Shown: positions 36,292-45,960 of the stretch, piece after piece | Layout: each line of letters opens with the position of its first letter | How positions within the stretch are numbered: position 1 is the stretch's first letter | Source of the DNA: Commensalibacter melissae | GTDB lineage: Bacteria; Pseudomonadota; Alphaproteobacteria; Acetobacterales; Acetobacteraceae | Assembly (NCBI RefSeq): GCF_003691365.1 | Contig: NZ_CP033087.1 | Location: 1,894,001 to 1,958,000, forward strand | DNA length: 64,000 bases | Direction of reading: 5' to 3' | Translations under genes and position numbers: made by a program | Notes under the pieces: model-generated | Seen by the model: only the letters and a program-made list of their open reading frames with translations | What the model was told of the DNA's origin: nothing | The model's database searches: none

Positions 36292-37800
36292 ATGAACACC
36301 CAGCCTACAACCTATGATCTTTTAATTGTTGGTGGTGGCGTCAATGGAACAGGTATTGCTCGCGATGCAGCAGGACGAGGATTAAAAGTTTTACTCGTTG
36401 AGAAAGATGATCTTGCAAGCCATACTTCTTCTGCAAGCACAAAACTAATTCATGGCGGATTGCGTTATCTTGAATATTATGAATTTCGCCTGGTTCGGGA
36501 GGCCTTACAGGAACGTGAACGTCTTCTTAACCTGGCCTCTCATATTATACGTCCTCTTGAATTTGTTCTTCCTCATCGAAATTCCATTCGACCAGCCTGG
36601 ATGATTCGAATCGGATTATTTTTATATGATCATTTGGCAAGCCACCCAAAATTGCCTAACTCCAAATTAATCTCATTACAAACCTCTCCATATGGACAAC
36701 CTTTACGAAATGACATCAAAAAAGGCTTCACCTATGCAGATTGCGCGGTTGATGATAGCCGCCTTGTTGTATTAAATGCAAAAGGGGCCTCTATGCTGGG
36801 TGCCGACATTCGTACTCAAACAAAATTTGTGGATGCCAAACGCTCAACAAATGAATGGAGTGCAACAATCCAAGATAATAAAACCCAGAAAAAAACAACC
36901 ATAACAGCAAAAGTAATTGTGAACGCAGCCGGACCATGGGTTGCAGAACTTTTACAAGACAAACTGCATGTTCAAAGTAAAATGAATGTTCGGCTTGTCA
37001 AGGGCAGTCATATTGTTGTCAAAAAACTTTATGAAGGTCCTCAAGCCTATATTCTACAAAATGATGACAAACGGATTGTATTTGCCATTCCCTACCACGA
37101 AGAATTCACATTGATTGGCACAACAGATATTTCCTGGGATCAATCTCCAGATATTTTACCTGGGATTGATGAAAATGAAACCGAATATCTATGTAAATCG
37201 GTGAACGATTATTTCAATAAGAACATTGCTCCAAAAGATGTAATCTGGAATTATTCTGGCGTTCGTCCATTATATGACGATGCTTCCAGCAATGCTTCAG
37301 CAGTAACCAGAGATTATCACCTCGATTTGAATGAGGAAAACAGTCAGGCACCTTTACTCTCAATCTTTGGCGGGAAAATTACAACCTATCGCCGTCTTGC
37401 AGAACATAGCATGGAAAAACTAGCCAAGTTTTTCAAATATACCCGCCAAAATTGGACGGACAAAGAACCTTTGCCAGGTGGAAATATTACCGATGGCAAT
37501 TTTGATTTATTTTATAAAGATTTTCGCAATACTGTTTCCTTCCTTGATGAAATCACTGCCAAACGCATTGCACACAGTTATGGAACAGATGCCATAAACA
37601 TTATTCACAATGCCAAAAGCAAGACGGATATGGGTATTGATTTTGGCCATGGTTTGACACAGCATGAAGTTGATTACCTTGTCGAAAAGGAATGGGCCAT
37701 GACTGTAGAAGACATTTTATGGAGAAGAACAAAACTGGGATTATATTTCACCCAAGAAGAGCAAGGAAAACTGGCTCAATATTTGCAAAAGTCTCAATAA
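36292..37800 (+). CDS. glpD: Aerobic glycerol-3-phosphate dehydrogenase GlpD
   Basis: GlpD is a membrane-associated FAD enzyme that oxidises glycerol-3-phosphate to dihydroxyacetone phosphate and feeds electrons to quinone. The FAD motif IVGGGVNGTGIARDAAGRG is at residues 12-30, with STKLIHGGLRYLEYYEFRLV next. Length 502 equals the classical enzyme. It is the first gene of glpD-glpF-glpK. Confidence 0.97.
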   Translation: MNTQPTTYDLLIVGGGVNGTGIARDAAGRGLKVLLVEKDDLASHTSSASTKLIHGGLRYLEYYEFRLVREALQERERLLNLASHIIRPLEFVLPHRNSIRPAWMIRIGLFLYDHLASHPKLPNSKLISLQTSPYGQPLRNDIKKGFTYADCAVDDSRLVVLNAKGASMLGADIRTQTKFVDAKRSTNEWSATIQDNKTQKKTTITAKVIVNAAGPWVAELLQDKLHVQSKMNVRLVKGSHIVVKKLYEGPQAYILQNDDKRIVFAIPYHEEFTLIGTTDISWDQSPDILPGIDENETEYLCKSVNDYFNKNIAPKDVIWNYSGVRPLYDDASSNASAVTRDYHLDLNEENSQAPLLSIFGGKITTYRRLAEHSMEKLAKFFKYTRQNWTDKEPLPGGNITDGNFDLFYKDFRNTVSFLDEITAKRIAHSYGTDAINIIHNAKSKTDMGIDFGHGLTQHEVDYLVEKEWAMTVEDILWRRTKLGLYFTQEEQGKLAQYLQKSQ

Positions 37801-37827
37801 CCTCCCTCCCCAGAAAGTCAATAACAT

Positions 37828-38616
37828 ATGCAAAATACAAAAAATCTTATAGGAGAGCTCATTTCTGAAGCGATTGCAGTTACAATTATCATATTTATTG
37901 GTTGTTCAGCAGCAGCAATGCTTCTTATGTATGATCCAAGTCCTTATCAAAATGCCTATTGGGGTGTTGCGATTTCCTGGGGATTAAGTGTAACTTTCGC
38001 GATCTATGTTACTGGCAGCATAAGTGGCACCCATGCCAATCCTGCTGTAACACTAGCCCTTGCCTTATTCCGGAATTTTTCCTGGAAAAAAGTCCCCGCC
38101 TATATAATCGCCCAGGTTTTTGGCGGTATTTGCGGTGCAGTTCTTGTTTATTGCATGTATTATTCAGTTATTGACCATTATAATGTTGTCCATCACCTGA
38201 CCCGCCCATTGGGCGGTGGGGCCGGTGTTTTTGTTACATCACCCGGATTAACAGTCACACCTATCCATGCTTTTTTTAACGAAATCCTTTTAACTGCATT
38301 TTTGGTTTTCAGTATTTTTGCCATTACTGATGAATACAATACCATTGCCCCACAAGCAAACAGTGGTGCACTGATTATCGGTTTTGTAGTTGCTGCTATT
38401 GGTGCATCGGCAGGATATCTTGAAGGATGGGCGATCAATCCTGCACGTGATCTTGGTCCTAGAATATTCATCTATTTGGCTGGCTGGGGACCTTCTGCCT
38501 TTCCTGGTTTACCCTCTTATTGGTGGGGTCCTATTTTCGGCCCACTCCTAGGCGGTGTCATGGGTGGAGGTGCCTATCAATTATTCATTAAACCCTTTTT
38601 ATCTCGTACATCATAA
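37828..38616 (+). CDS. glpF: Glycerol uptake facilitator GlpF (aquaglyceroporin)
   Basis: GlpF is a six-helix channel letting glycerol diffuse in. Both NPA-type half-helix motifs are present, HANPAVTLALA and AINPARDLGPR, the latter with the aspartate characteristic of glycerol facilitators. Length is 262. It sits between glpD and glpK. Confidence 0.94.
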   Translation: MQNTKNLIGELISEAIAVTIIIFIGCSAAAMLLMYDPSPYQNAYWGVAISWGLSVTFAIYVTGSISGTHANPAVTLALALFRNFSWKKVPAYIIAQVFGGICGAVLVYCMYYSVIDHYNVVHHLTRPLGGGAGVFVTSPGLTVTPIHAFFNEILLTAFLVFSIFAITDEYNTIAPQANSGALIIGFVVAAIGASAGYLEGWAINPARDLGPRIFIYLAGWGPSAFPGLPSYWWGPIFGPLLGGVMGGGAYQLFIKPFLSRTS

Positions 38617-38643
38617 CCTAATTACAAAGCGGATATAATTTCC

Positions 38644-40143
38644 ATGAATAAAGCTCATTATATTATTGCCCTTGACCAGGGCACAACATCTACACGTTCA
38701 ATTATCTTCAACACACGGGGCCAAGAAATATCGCTCAGCCGACATGAATTTACCCAGCATTATCCTCAACTTGGATGGGTTGAACATAATCCGGAAGACA
38801 TCTGGAGTGATACTGTATATACAATTAAAAACGCCATTGCCAAAGCTTCCCTTGAAGGTAAAACCAGTGAAATTGCCGCCATAGGCATTACCAACCAACG
38901 TGAAACAGTTGTTATCTGGAACCGTAAGACGGGCAAACCTGTTTACAATGCCATCGTATGGCAGGATCGACGGACAGCAAATTCATGCAGAGCTTTAAAG
39001 GAAGAAGGGCTGGAAAAAACAATCTATAAAAAAACAGGCTTACTTCTTGACCCCTACTTCTCCGCGACAAAAATTGCCTGGATATTGGATAACATCCCAA
39101 ATGTAAGATCTGAAGCAGAACGCGGTGAACTGGCTTTTGGTACAATTGACAGTTTCCTTTTATGGCGTCTAACTGGAGGCAAGGTTCACGCAACAGATGC
39201 AACCAATGCCAGTCGAACCCTGCTATTTAACATACAGACACAATCATGGGATCCAGAACTACTCAAAATCTTTAATATTCCCGCCTCTATTTTACCTGAG
39301 GTAAAAGATAACAGTACTTTGTTCGGCACGACAGACCCTGCCTTGTTTGGTAATTCAATTCCCATTATGGGAATGGCGGGGGATCAGCAAGCCGCATTAA
39401 TCGGTCAAGCCTGTTTTGAACCCGGCATGGTTAAGGCAACCTATGGCACGGGATGCTTTATGCTGTTAAACACAGGGGACAAAATCGTAACCTCCCAAAA
39501 CCGCATGCTCACAACAACAGCCTATCGCCTAAATGGTAAACCAACCTATGCACTTGAAGGATCCATCTTTGTTGCTGGTGCTGCAATCAAATGGTTAAGG
39601 GATGGTATCGGAATCATCACCCATGCCTCACAAACCAATGATATGGCAACCAAGGTTAACGACAACCATGAAGTATATATGGTTCCAGCCTTTGTCGGAT
39701 TGGGTGCCCCCCATTGGGAACCTGATGTCAAGGCAATCATTACTGGATTAACCTTCAATGCGACGGCTGCCCATATAGCCCGTGCCGCACTAGAATCAAT
39801 TGCCTATCAGACCTATGATCTTGCCGAGGCAATGAAAAAGGACAGTCTTGAAGAAATTTCATCCATCCGTGTTGATGGCGGAATGTCAGCGAATGACTGG
39901 TATTGTCAATTCCTGGCCAGTATTATGAATACAACCGTCGAACGACCCGCTTATATTGAAACAACCGCAATGGGAGCTGCCTATCTTGCTGGTCTTGGGT
40001 GCGGTATATGGAACAATATCGAAGATATTACGACCAACTGGTCCGAAGGTAGCACTTTCAAACCGGCAATGGAACAAGCAGAACGGGAAAGAAAACTCAA
40101 AGGTTGGCGACTAGCCTTTAAAAAAGCTTTACTGAAAGAATAA
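38644..40143 (+). CDS. glpK: Glycerol kinase GlpK
   Basis: GlpK phosphorylates glycerol from GlpF to glycerol-3-phosphate, the GlpD substrate. The FGGY-family signatures are clear: ALDQGTTSTRSIIFN at the N-terminus, GITNQRETVVIW, and GLGAPHWEPDVKAIITGLTF in the C-terminal half. Length 499 is normal. A strong terminator follows the stop. Confidence 0.98.
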   Translation: MNKAHYIIALDQGTTSTRSIIFNTRGQEISLSRHEFTQHYPQLGWVEHNPEDIWSDTVYTIKNAIAKASLEGKTSEIAAIGITNQRETVVIWNRKTGKPVYNAIVWQDRRTANSCRALKEEGLEKTIYKKTGLLLDPYFSATKIAWILDNIPNVRSEAERGELAFGTIDSFLLWRLTGGKVHATDATNASRTLLFNIQTQSWDPELLKIFNIPASILPEVKDNSTLFGTTDPALFGNSIPIMGMAGDQQAALIGQACFEPGMVKATYGTGCFMLLNTGDKIVTSQNRMLTTTAYRLNGKPTYALEGSIFVAGAAIKWLRDGIGIITHASQTNDMATKVNDNHEVYMVPAFVGLGAPHWEPDVKAIITGLTFNATAAHIARAALESIAYQTYDLAEAMKKDSLEEISSIRVDGGMSANDWYCQFLASIMNTTVERPAYIETTAMGAAYLAGLGCGIWNNIEDITTNWSEGSTFKPAMEQAERERKLKGWRLAFKKALLKE

Positions 40144-40152
40144 TTTTTTCTC

Positions 40153-40180
40153 ATGCCTTTATCCTTATAAAGGCATTTTT
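40153..40180 (+). terminator. Rho-independent terminator of the glp operon
   Basis: ATGCCTTTAT and ATAAAGGCAT form a 10-bp perfect stem with loop CCTT, followed by T residues, directly behind glpK. The other strand lacks a T-run. Confidence 0.9.
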
Positions 40181-41079
40181 CATTTTTTATTATTGGGAAT
40201 TGAGATACAAACCAGACATAAAAAAATTAAACCAATTCCTAACCAGCCAAAACCTGAAAATTTTTCCCCTACAATTATTACGGCAAGAAATGTTGCAATA
40301 ACAGGTTCTAACAAGGTTATCAAAGTTGCCATGCTTGTTGGAACAAAGGACAAACCGTAACCAAAACAAAGATAACCAATAAACATGGGAATAGTCGCCA
40401 TATAAATTCCAACAGATAAATTGCTCCATGAATTCAAATATGTTCCGCCCGTTATCAATAAAACTGGTAACAGCAAAAGACCACCAACCCCGAAAATACT
40501 TCCCATCGCTGCCTTTGATGGAATTTCATGATGTATCAAATGTCTTGCAACCCATGTATAGAATGCATAGGTAAACCCTGCCAATAATCCCAATAAAATA
40601 CCCAGACTGATTCTTGCAAAGGATATTGGGCTATATAGGGTATGTTGGGCAGAAAAACAGAGCAAGATGATACCCGATACTCCCATAAAGGCACCAATGA
40701 CCCATTGTAGGGTGACTTTGATATGATCCATTATGTTTTCAATTACAGCGGAAAAAAATGGTGCTGAACCAATTGAAACAACTGTTCCAACCGTAATACT
40801 GGCAACCCGCATCGAACCATAAAAAGCCAAAGGGTAAAACATAACGGCAAGGGCACCCAATATAATCCAACCTTTTTGACTATATAATTTCCCCTGATAA
40901 TTTTTTAGACATGGCAAGGCAATCACTGATTGCAACAACCCACCGATACCCATAGCACCTGACCCAATCGCAAGCGCACTCACTTCAGGTGCAAATTGAG
41001 CGGCAACCCCTGTTGTCCCCCATAAAACAGAAGCCATTAAAATAGAGATTATCCCTATATATTTTTTTCCAATATTCAT
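40180..41079 (-). CDS. EamA/DMT-family transporter
   Basis: The 299-residue integral membrane protein has about ten helices and two repeated EamA halves. The first begins ISILMASVLWGTTGVAAQF and the second begins near GILLGLLAGFTYAFYTWVARHL. Family members export amino acids or other metabolites; the substrate here is unknown. It is a single gene, convergent with glpK. Confidence 0.88.
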   Translation of the reverse strand: MNIGKKYIGIISILMASVLWGTTGVAAQFAPEVSALAIGSGAMGIGGLLQSVIALPCLKNYQGKLYSQKGWIILGALAVMFYPLAFYGSMRVASITVGTVVSIGSAPFFSAVIENIMDHIKVTLQWVIGAFMGVSGIILLCFSAQHTLYSPISFARISLGILLGLLAGFTYAFYTWVARHLIHHEIPSKAAMGSIFGVGGLLLLPVLLITGGTYLNSWSNLSVGIYMATIPMFIGYLCFGYGLSFVPTSMATLITLLEPVIATFLAVIIVGEKFSGFGWLGIGLIFLCLVCISIPNNKK

Positions 41080-41178
41080 ATCCGTTTTTTTACCGATAAC
41101 TGATTGATTTTACTATCCATTGCAATTCGGCACCTGTTCAATACAATTTTTCAAAATAAAAATAAAATTCATATGGAT

Positions 41179-41211
41179 AAAAAAAGAGATTATCCTCTTC
41201 AGATAATCTCT
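41179..41211 (-). terminator. Rho-independent terminator of the RND efflux operon
   Basis: On the minus strand AGAGATTATC and GATAATCTCT form a 10-bp stem around a 7-base loop, followed by a run of T residues (41179-41184 as A on the plus strand). It lies about 30 bases after the outer-membrane component. Confidence 0.9.
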
Positions 41212-41241
41212 AATCGCAAACCGATTTAATTCATAATAAAT

Positions 41242-42771
41242 TTATTGTTTGCTCTTATCTACCTGAGTGTTCAATTTCTTTCCATTGGATTGATAGGTCT
41301 GAAAAGCATTTTCTGCACTCCATCCTCCTCCCAACGTTCTGTACAAAGTTGAAAGACTCTGCATATATTGAAGACGTGCCTGAATAGATGAAACTTGGGC
41401 GGTCAATAATGTTCTTTGCGCTGTTAATGTGCTGATATAACTATCAATTCCATTTCTGAACCGGGCATAGGACAAACGGTAATCTGTCTGGCTTGCCTTG
41501 ACATTGTCAGATTCAGCTTTCCACTTTTCTTTTAATGTTGTTCTGGCTGCCAAAGCATCAGCAACTTCCTTAAAAGAAGATTGTATCACTTTCTGATAAT
41601 GAGCGGCGGCGGCACGTACTTTAGCTTTTGCTGTTCTCAATTGTGCCAGATTTTGCCCCTCATCAATTACAGGTACGGTAATTTTCGGCATAAATGTATA
41701 AGCCGCAGAATAAGGCCCAAACATTTGTGCAAAAGTTGCTCCTGCCGTACTGCCTGATGTTGTTAGCTGAATGGATGGAAAAAAAGCGGCTCTGGCATAT
41801 CCAACATTCGCATTGGCTTCTTTAAGCTGATGTTCTGCCAATAAAATATCCGGACGACGTTCGAGAAGATCCGATGGCATACCCGACGCCACCTCTGGCA
41901 TTGAAACAAAATTATCCAGAGAGGGATTAGGACCGGCCTTTTGCAAGACAGATTGTGGAATAGGCTGACCAATCAACAAAGTAAGGCTGTTCAGATCATT
42001 GGCAACCGTTTTTTGATAAACCTGCTCCTGACTTCGGGCTTCTTGCAACAATTCTGTTGCTTGTGCCACAGCCTGGGCATTTTGTTGACCATAGGTATGC
42101 ATTCCTTGAATTAATTGTAAATTCCTTTCACGATTATGCAAGCTTTCCTGAACAGTACGAAGACTGTCACAATCCGCAAGCCAGGCCATATATGTATTAG
42201 CAACCTCGCTAATCAACGAAATTTGCACAGATAAAGTACTCTCTACCTGCTGCAAGTAACTTTCCCTGGCCGCTTTCGTCAAACTCCGAACATGATCGAA
42301 TATATCAATTTCATAATTTGATACACCAAATCCCGTTGATAATTGGTTCCAATGCGTATAGCCCCGCATACCGCCCAAGGTTTTTCCCGGACTCGTTTGA
42401 TAGGAAGCCCCCGCAGAATAATTTACTGTTGGAAATAAATCACCTCTTTGACGCATGTAACTGGCATGGGAAGCCGTAATATTCTCGATTGCCTCACGTA
42501 AATCACGATTATTAGCCAAAGCCATGGAAATCAATTCGCTCAAGACTGGATCCCGGAAAAAAACCTTCCAACCGACATTATAGGCTTGTGGCAAATTTGA
42601 ATCCTTGGGCAAGGGAGCCCCATAAGCGGGTCCCATTGGCCATTGCTGGGAAATTGATGCATCTGGGCGTTTATAATCTGGAACAAGATTACAGGAGGTC
42701 GTTGAAAATATCATTAAAGCTAAAGTCATGGATTTAAGCGTTGACCGAAATGACTTTCTTATTTTCATCAT
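41242..42771 (-). CDS. RND efflux outer-membrane lipoprotein (OprM/NodT family)
   Basis: This is the TolC-like channel of the tripartite pump. ATG 42771 follows AGGAGAG at 7 bases and lies 4 bases after the pump gene stop, giving 509 residues. A signal sequence ends at Cys27, followed by NLVPDYKRP, typical of OprM-type lipoproteins, although the lipobox FSTTSC is not canonical. Two OEP repeats follow, including EAIENITASHASYMRQRGDLFPTVN and QLKEANANVGYARAAFFPSI. Confidence 0.93.
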   Translation of the reverse strand: MMKIRKSFRSTLKSMTLALMIFSTTSCNLVPDYKRPDASISQQWPMGPAYGAPLPKDSNLPQAYNVGWKVFFRDPVLSELISMALANNRDLREAIENITASHASYMRQRGDLFPTVNYSAGASYQTSPGKTLGGMRGYTHWNQLSTGFGVSNYEIDIFDHVRSLTKAARESYLQQVESTLSVQISLISEVANTYMAWLADCDSLRTVQESLHNRERNLQLIQGMHTYGQQNAQAVAQATELLQEARSQEQVYQKTVANDLNSLTLLIGQPIPQSVLQKAGPNPSLDNFVSMPEVASGMPSDLLERRPDILLAEHQLKEANANVGYARAAFFPSIQLTTSGSTAGATFAQMFGPYSAAYTFMPKITVPVIDEGQNLAQLRTAKAKVRAAAAHYQKVIQSSFKEVADALAARTTLKEKWKAESDNVKASQTDYRLSYARFRNGIDSYISTLTAQRTLLTAQVSSIQARLQYMQSLSTLYRTLGGGWSAENAFQTYQSNGKKLNTQVDKSKQ

Positions 42772-42775
42772 TATT

Positions 42776-45700
42776 TTACTCTCCTGTCTGTCCAGCGGTT
42801 GCATCAACATTCTTATTATTTAATGGATGAGGACGCACCTTGAATAATCCCAGAACGACAATAAAAAATACAGGGACAAAATAGAGGGCCAACAAAGTGG
42901 CTGTAATAACACCACCCACCACGCTTGTACCAATGGCCACGTGACTTGCAGCACCCGCCCCTTTTGCAATTGCCAGAGGAACAGTTCCGATCACAAATGC
43001 CAGCGAGGTCATCAAAATAGGCCGAATACGTTCACGTGCAGCCATTATCGCTGATTCCTCCAATGTTTTTGTACCAGTATCATAATGTTCCTTAGCAAAT
43101 TCAACAATCAGGATAGCATTCTTGGCCGCAAGCCCCACGGTTGTTAACAACCCAACCTGGAAATAAATATCATTATCTATTCCACGCAGATAAACCGCTG
43201 CCGCCGCTCCAATAATTCCCAAGGGAACCACCAGGATAACGGAAAAAGGTATAGCCCAACTTTCATACAAAGCCGCCAATGATAAAAAGACTGCCAAAAT
43301 AGAAACAGCATATAGTTTTCCGGCTTGTCCAGAGGACTTTTCCTGTTCATATGACATGCCCGTCCATTCATAGCCTATTCCCTTGCCAAGCTCATTTGCA
43401 TAACCCTCAATGATTTTCATCGCTGTACCATTACTGATACCAGGAGCTCCCTGCCCCATGATTTCAAAAGATGGATAACCGTTATAGGTCTCCACTTTCT
43501 GAGGAGCCATTTTCCATTCACCATCAACAAACGAGGTCAAGGGAACCATCTTGCCATTGCTATTCCGGACAAACCAACGCCTTAGATCATCAGGCTTCAT
43601 TCGCGACTTGACATCTCCTTGTACAAACACGTGTTTTACACGGTCACGCAAGTTAAATAATCCCGCATCAGAAGATCCCAGAGCAATGGATAACGTTTGA
43701 TTGATACTGTCAATACTAACCCCCTGGGCATGTGCTTTATCACGATCAATATTGAAATAATATTGCGGGGCAATAGGCAACCCATTCGGGCGAACGGCAA
43801 CGAGACGATGATCCGCACTGGCCTTTTTTAACAAAGCGTCCCTTGCCTTCATAAAGGTAATGGTATCCAGATGTCCACGATTTTGCAATTCAAAGTCAAA
43901 CCCGGTTGACGATCCTAAATCCATAACGGGAGGCGGAAGAAATGCCAACACATTGGCGCCAGGGATAGAAGACAATGCATGCATCGCCCTTGTTGCGATA
44001 GCTTGAGCGGTTGCCCTGGAATCGCTGCCCCTTTCATCAAATTCTTTCAAACGGGCAACACCAAAAGCTGCACTCTGGGCCTGACCACCAAAATTGAACC
44101 CAATCGCCGTAAAAACAAACTTGATATATTTATTCTCATGCTTAACAAAATAATCTGTCATTTTCCGGGTGACATTCGATGTCATTGCGGCTGAAGATCC
44201 AGGACTCAATGTTGCCTGCATGTAAACAACCCCTTGATCTTCATCAGGTAAAAACCCTTCGGGTAAAATATAAAAAACACATAATCCGGCAACCGTAATG
44301 AATACATAAATAATCATGGTTATACGTGAATGGTGAATCATATGCTTCACCCCTCGAATATACCCATCGACCATTTTATCAAACCCGTTATTAAATTTCG
44401 TAAAGAACCAACCGTGCTGTTCCTTTTTTTCCTTAGGTTTTAAAACCGTTGCACACAAAGCGGGGGTAAAAATCAATGCAATGACAACAGAAAGAGCCAT
44501 CGCTGCAACAATGCTAATTGAGAATTGCCGATAAACCACCCCGGCAGAACCGCTGAAAAAAGCCATGGGAATAAAAACAATGGATAGAACAAGCGCAATA
44601 CCAACCAGGGCCCCACTAATCTGATCCATGGAAATTTGAGTAGCCTTTTTAGGAGAACAATGTTCCTCCTCCATAACACGCTCAACATTTTCCACGACCA
44701 CAATCGCATCATCCACAAGCAATCCGATGGCAAGCACCATAGCCAACATTGTCAAGGTATTGATCGAAAATCCAGCAAAAAACAGGATTGCGAATGTCCC
44801 CAGCAAAACTACGGGAACGGCAATTGCAGGTACAAACGTCGCCCTAAAATTTTGCAAGAAAACATACATCACAACAATAACCAGCAAAATCGCAATAACA
44901 AGAGTTTCAACAACCTCTTCCATTGATTCAATAATATATGTCGAGGTATCTTGTGGATATAAATAGGTTGTATTTGCTGGAAAATACTTGGATAATTCTG
45001 CAATCTTATTATGAATATCTTTTGACAGCGCCAACTGGTTAGCCCCAGAAGCAAGCTTAACACCAAAAGCAGCAACAGGCTGATTGTTAATCATACCAAT
45101 TGGCTGATAAGTCATTGGTCCCAATTCAACCCTGGCAACATCTTTTAATCGGATACGTGCACCGTTTACCTGTGTTTTAACAACTATATTCTGAAATTCT
45201 TCTGGTGTGACCAAACGTCTTACACCACCTGTATAAATATCAGAACGCTGGTTAGGCAAAGCTGGCAATTTTCCAAATTCACCCAAAGGCTGTTCCGAGT
45301 TCTGGGAACCAATTTCATTCATCACATCCGTTGCATTAAGCTGATAATCATGCAGCTTATCTGGATCCAACCAGACACGCATCGCATATTCTGATGAAAA
45401 GGCTGTATAATCTCCCAACCCGTTCAATCGGGTAACGGGGTTCTGTATATCACTTGCCAATAAATCTCCCAGAGCTCCCTCATCCATGGATTGATCAGAA
45501 GATTGAACGGCAAAAAACATCATGTAACTTTTATTGGATTTCGAAATACGAATTCCTTGCAACGCAACCGTTGATGGTAACAATGAACGGGCAACATCAA
45601 TACGGTTCAATACTTGAACCTGTGCAATATCCGGACTGGTACCCTGTGCAAAGGTGAGGGTAACTAATGCGGTTCCATCAGCATTAGCGGAAGTGGAAAT

Positions 45701-45937
45701 ATATTCTAGGTTATCCAAACCGTATAGATTTTGACTGATTGGATCAACAACCGTTCTTTGAACCGTATCTGCGGTAGCACCTGGATAGGTAAAACTTAAT
45801 GTAATTGGTGGAGGGGCGATTGAAGGCCATTGTGCAATAGGCAGGCTTATAATAGAAATTGTTCCAATCAGTGAAACAAGAATAGCAATAACCCAAGCAA
45901 AAATCGGCCTGTCAATAAAAAAACGCGACAATGACAT
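42776..45937 (-). CDS. RND multidrug efflux permease (HAE1, AcrB/MexB-like)
   Basis: This is the proton-driven inner-membrane pump. The 1053 residues begin MSLSRFFIDRPIFAWVIAIL. The motif LLVDDAIVVVENVERVMEEE in TM4 holds the proton-relay aspartates. PLGIIGAAAAVYLRGIDND and GLAAKNAILIVEFAKE mark the second half. The closest known relatives export drugs, bile-type detergents and solvents. It is the middle gene of a compact adaptor-pump-channel operon. Confidence 0.96.
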   Translation of the reverse strand: MSLSRFFIDRPIFAWVIAILVSLIGTISIISLPIAQWPSIAPPPITLSFTYPGATADTVQRTVVDPISQNLYGLDNLEYISTSANADGTALVTLTFAQGTSPDIAQVQVLNRIDVARSLLPSTVALQGIRISKSNKSYMMFFAVQSSDQSMDEGALGDLLASDIQNPVTRLNGLGDYTAFSSEYAMRVWLDPDKLHDYQLNATDVMNEIGSQNSEQPLGEFGKLPALPNQRSDIYTGGVRRLVTPEEFQNIVVKTQVNGARIRLKDVARVELGPMTYQPIGMINNQPVAAFGVKLASGANQLALSKDIHNKIAELSKYFPANTTYLYPQDTSTYIIESMEEVVETLVIAILLVIVVMYVFLQNFRATFVPAIAVPVVLLGTFAILFFAGFSINTLTMLAMVLAIGLLVDDAIVVVENVERVMEEEHCSPKKATQISMDQISGALVGIALVLSIVFIPMAFFSGSAGVVYRQFSISIVAAMALSVVIALIFTPALCATVLKPKEKKEQHGWFFTKFNNGFDKMVDGYIRGVKHMIHHSRITMIIYVFITVAGLCVFYILPEGFLPDEDQGVVYMQATLSPGSSAAMTSNVTRKMTDYFVKHENKYIKFVFTAIGFNFGGQAQSAAFGVARLKEFDERGSDSRATAQAIATRAMHALSSIPGANVLAFLPPPVMDLGSSTGFDFELQNRGHLDTITFMKARDALLKKASADHRLVAVRPNGLPIAPQYYFNIDRDKAHAQGVSIDSINQTLSIALGSSDAGLFNLRDRVKHVFVQGDVKSRMKPDDLRRWFVRNSNGKMVPLTSFVDGEWKMAPQKVETYNGYPSFEIMGQGAPGISNGTAMKIIEGYANELGKGIGYEWTGMSYEQEKSSGQAGKLYAVSILAVFLSLAALYESWAIPFSVILVVPLGIIGAAAAVYLRGIDNDIYFQVGLLTTVGLAAKNAILIVEFAKEHYDTGTKTLEESAIMAARERIRPILMTSLAFVIGTVPLAIAKGAGAASHVAIGTSVVGGVITATLLALYFVPVFFIVVLGLFKVRPHPLNNKNVDATAGQTGE

Positions 45938-45960
45938 GTAAAAATTCCAATTATAACACT

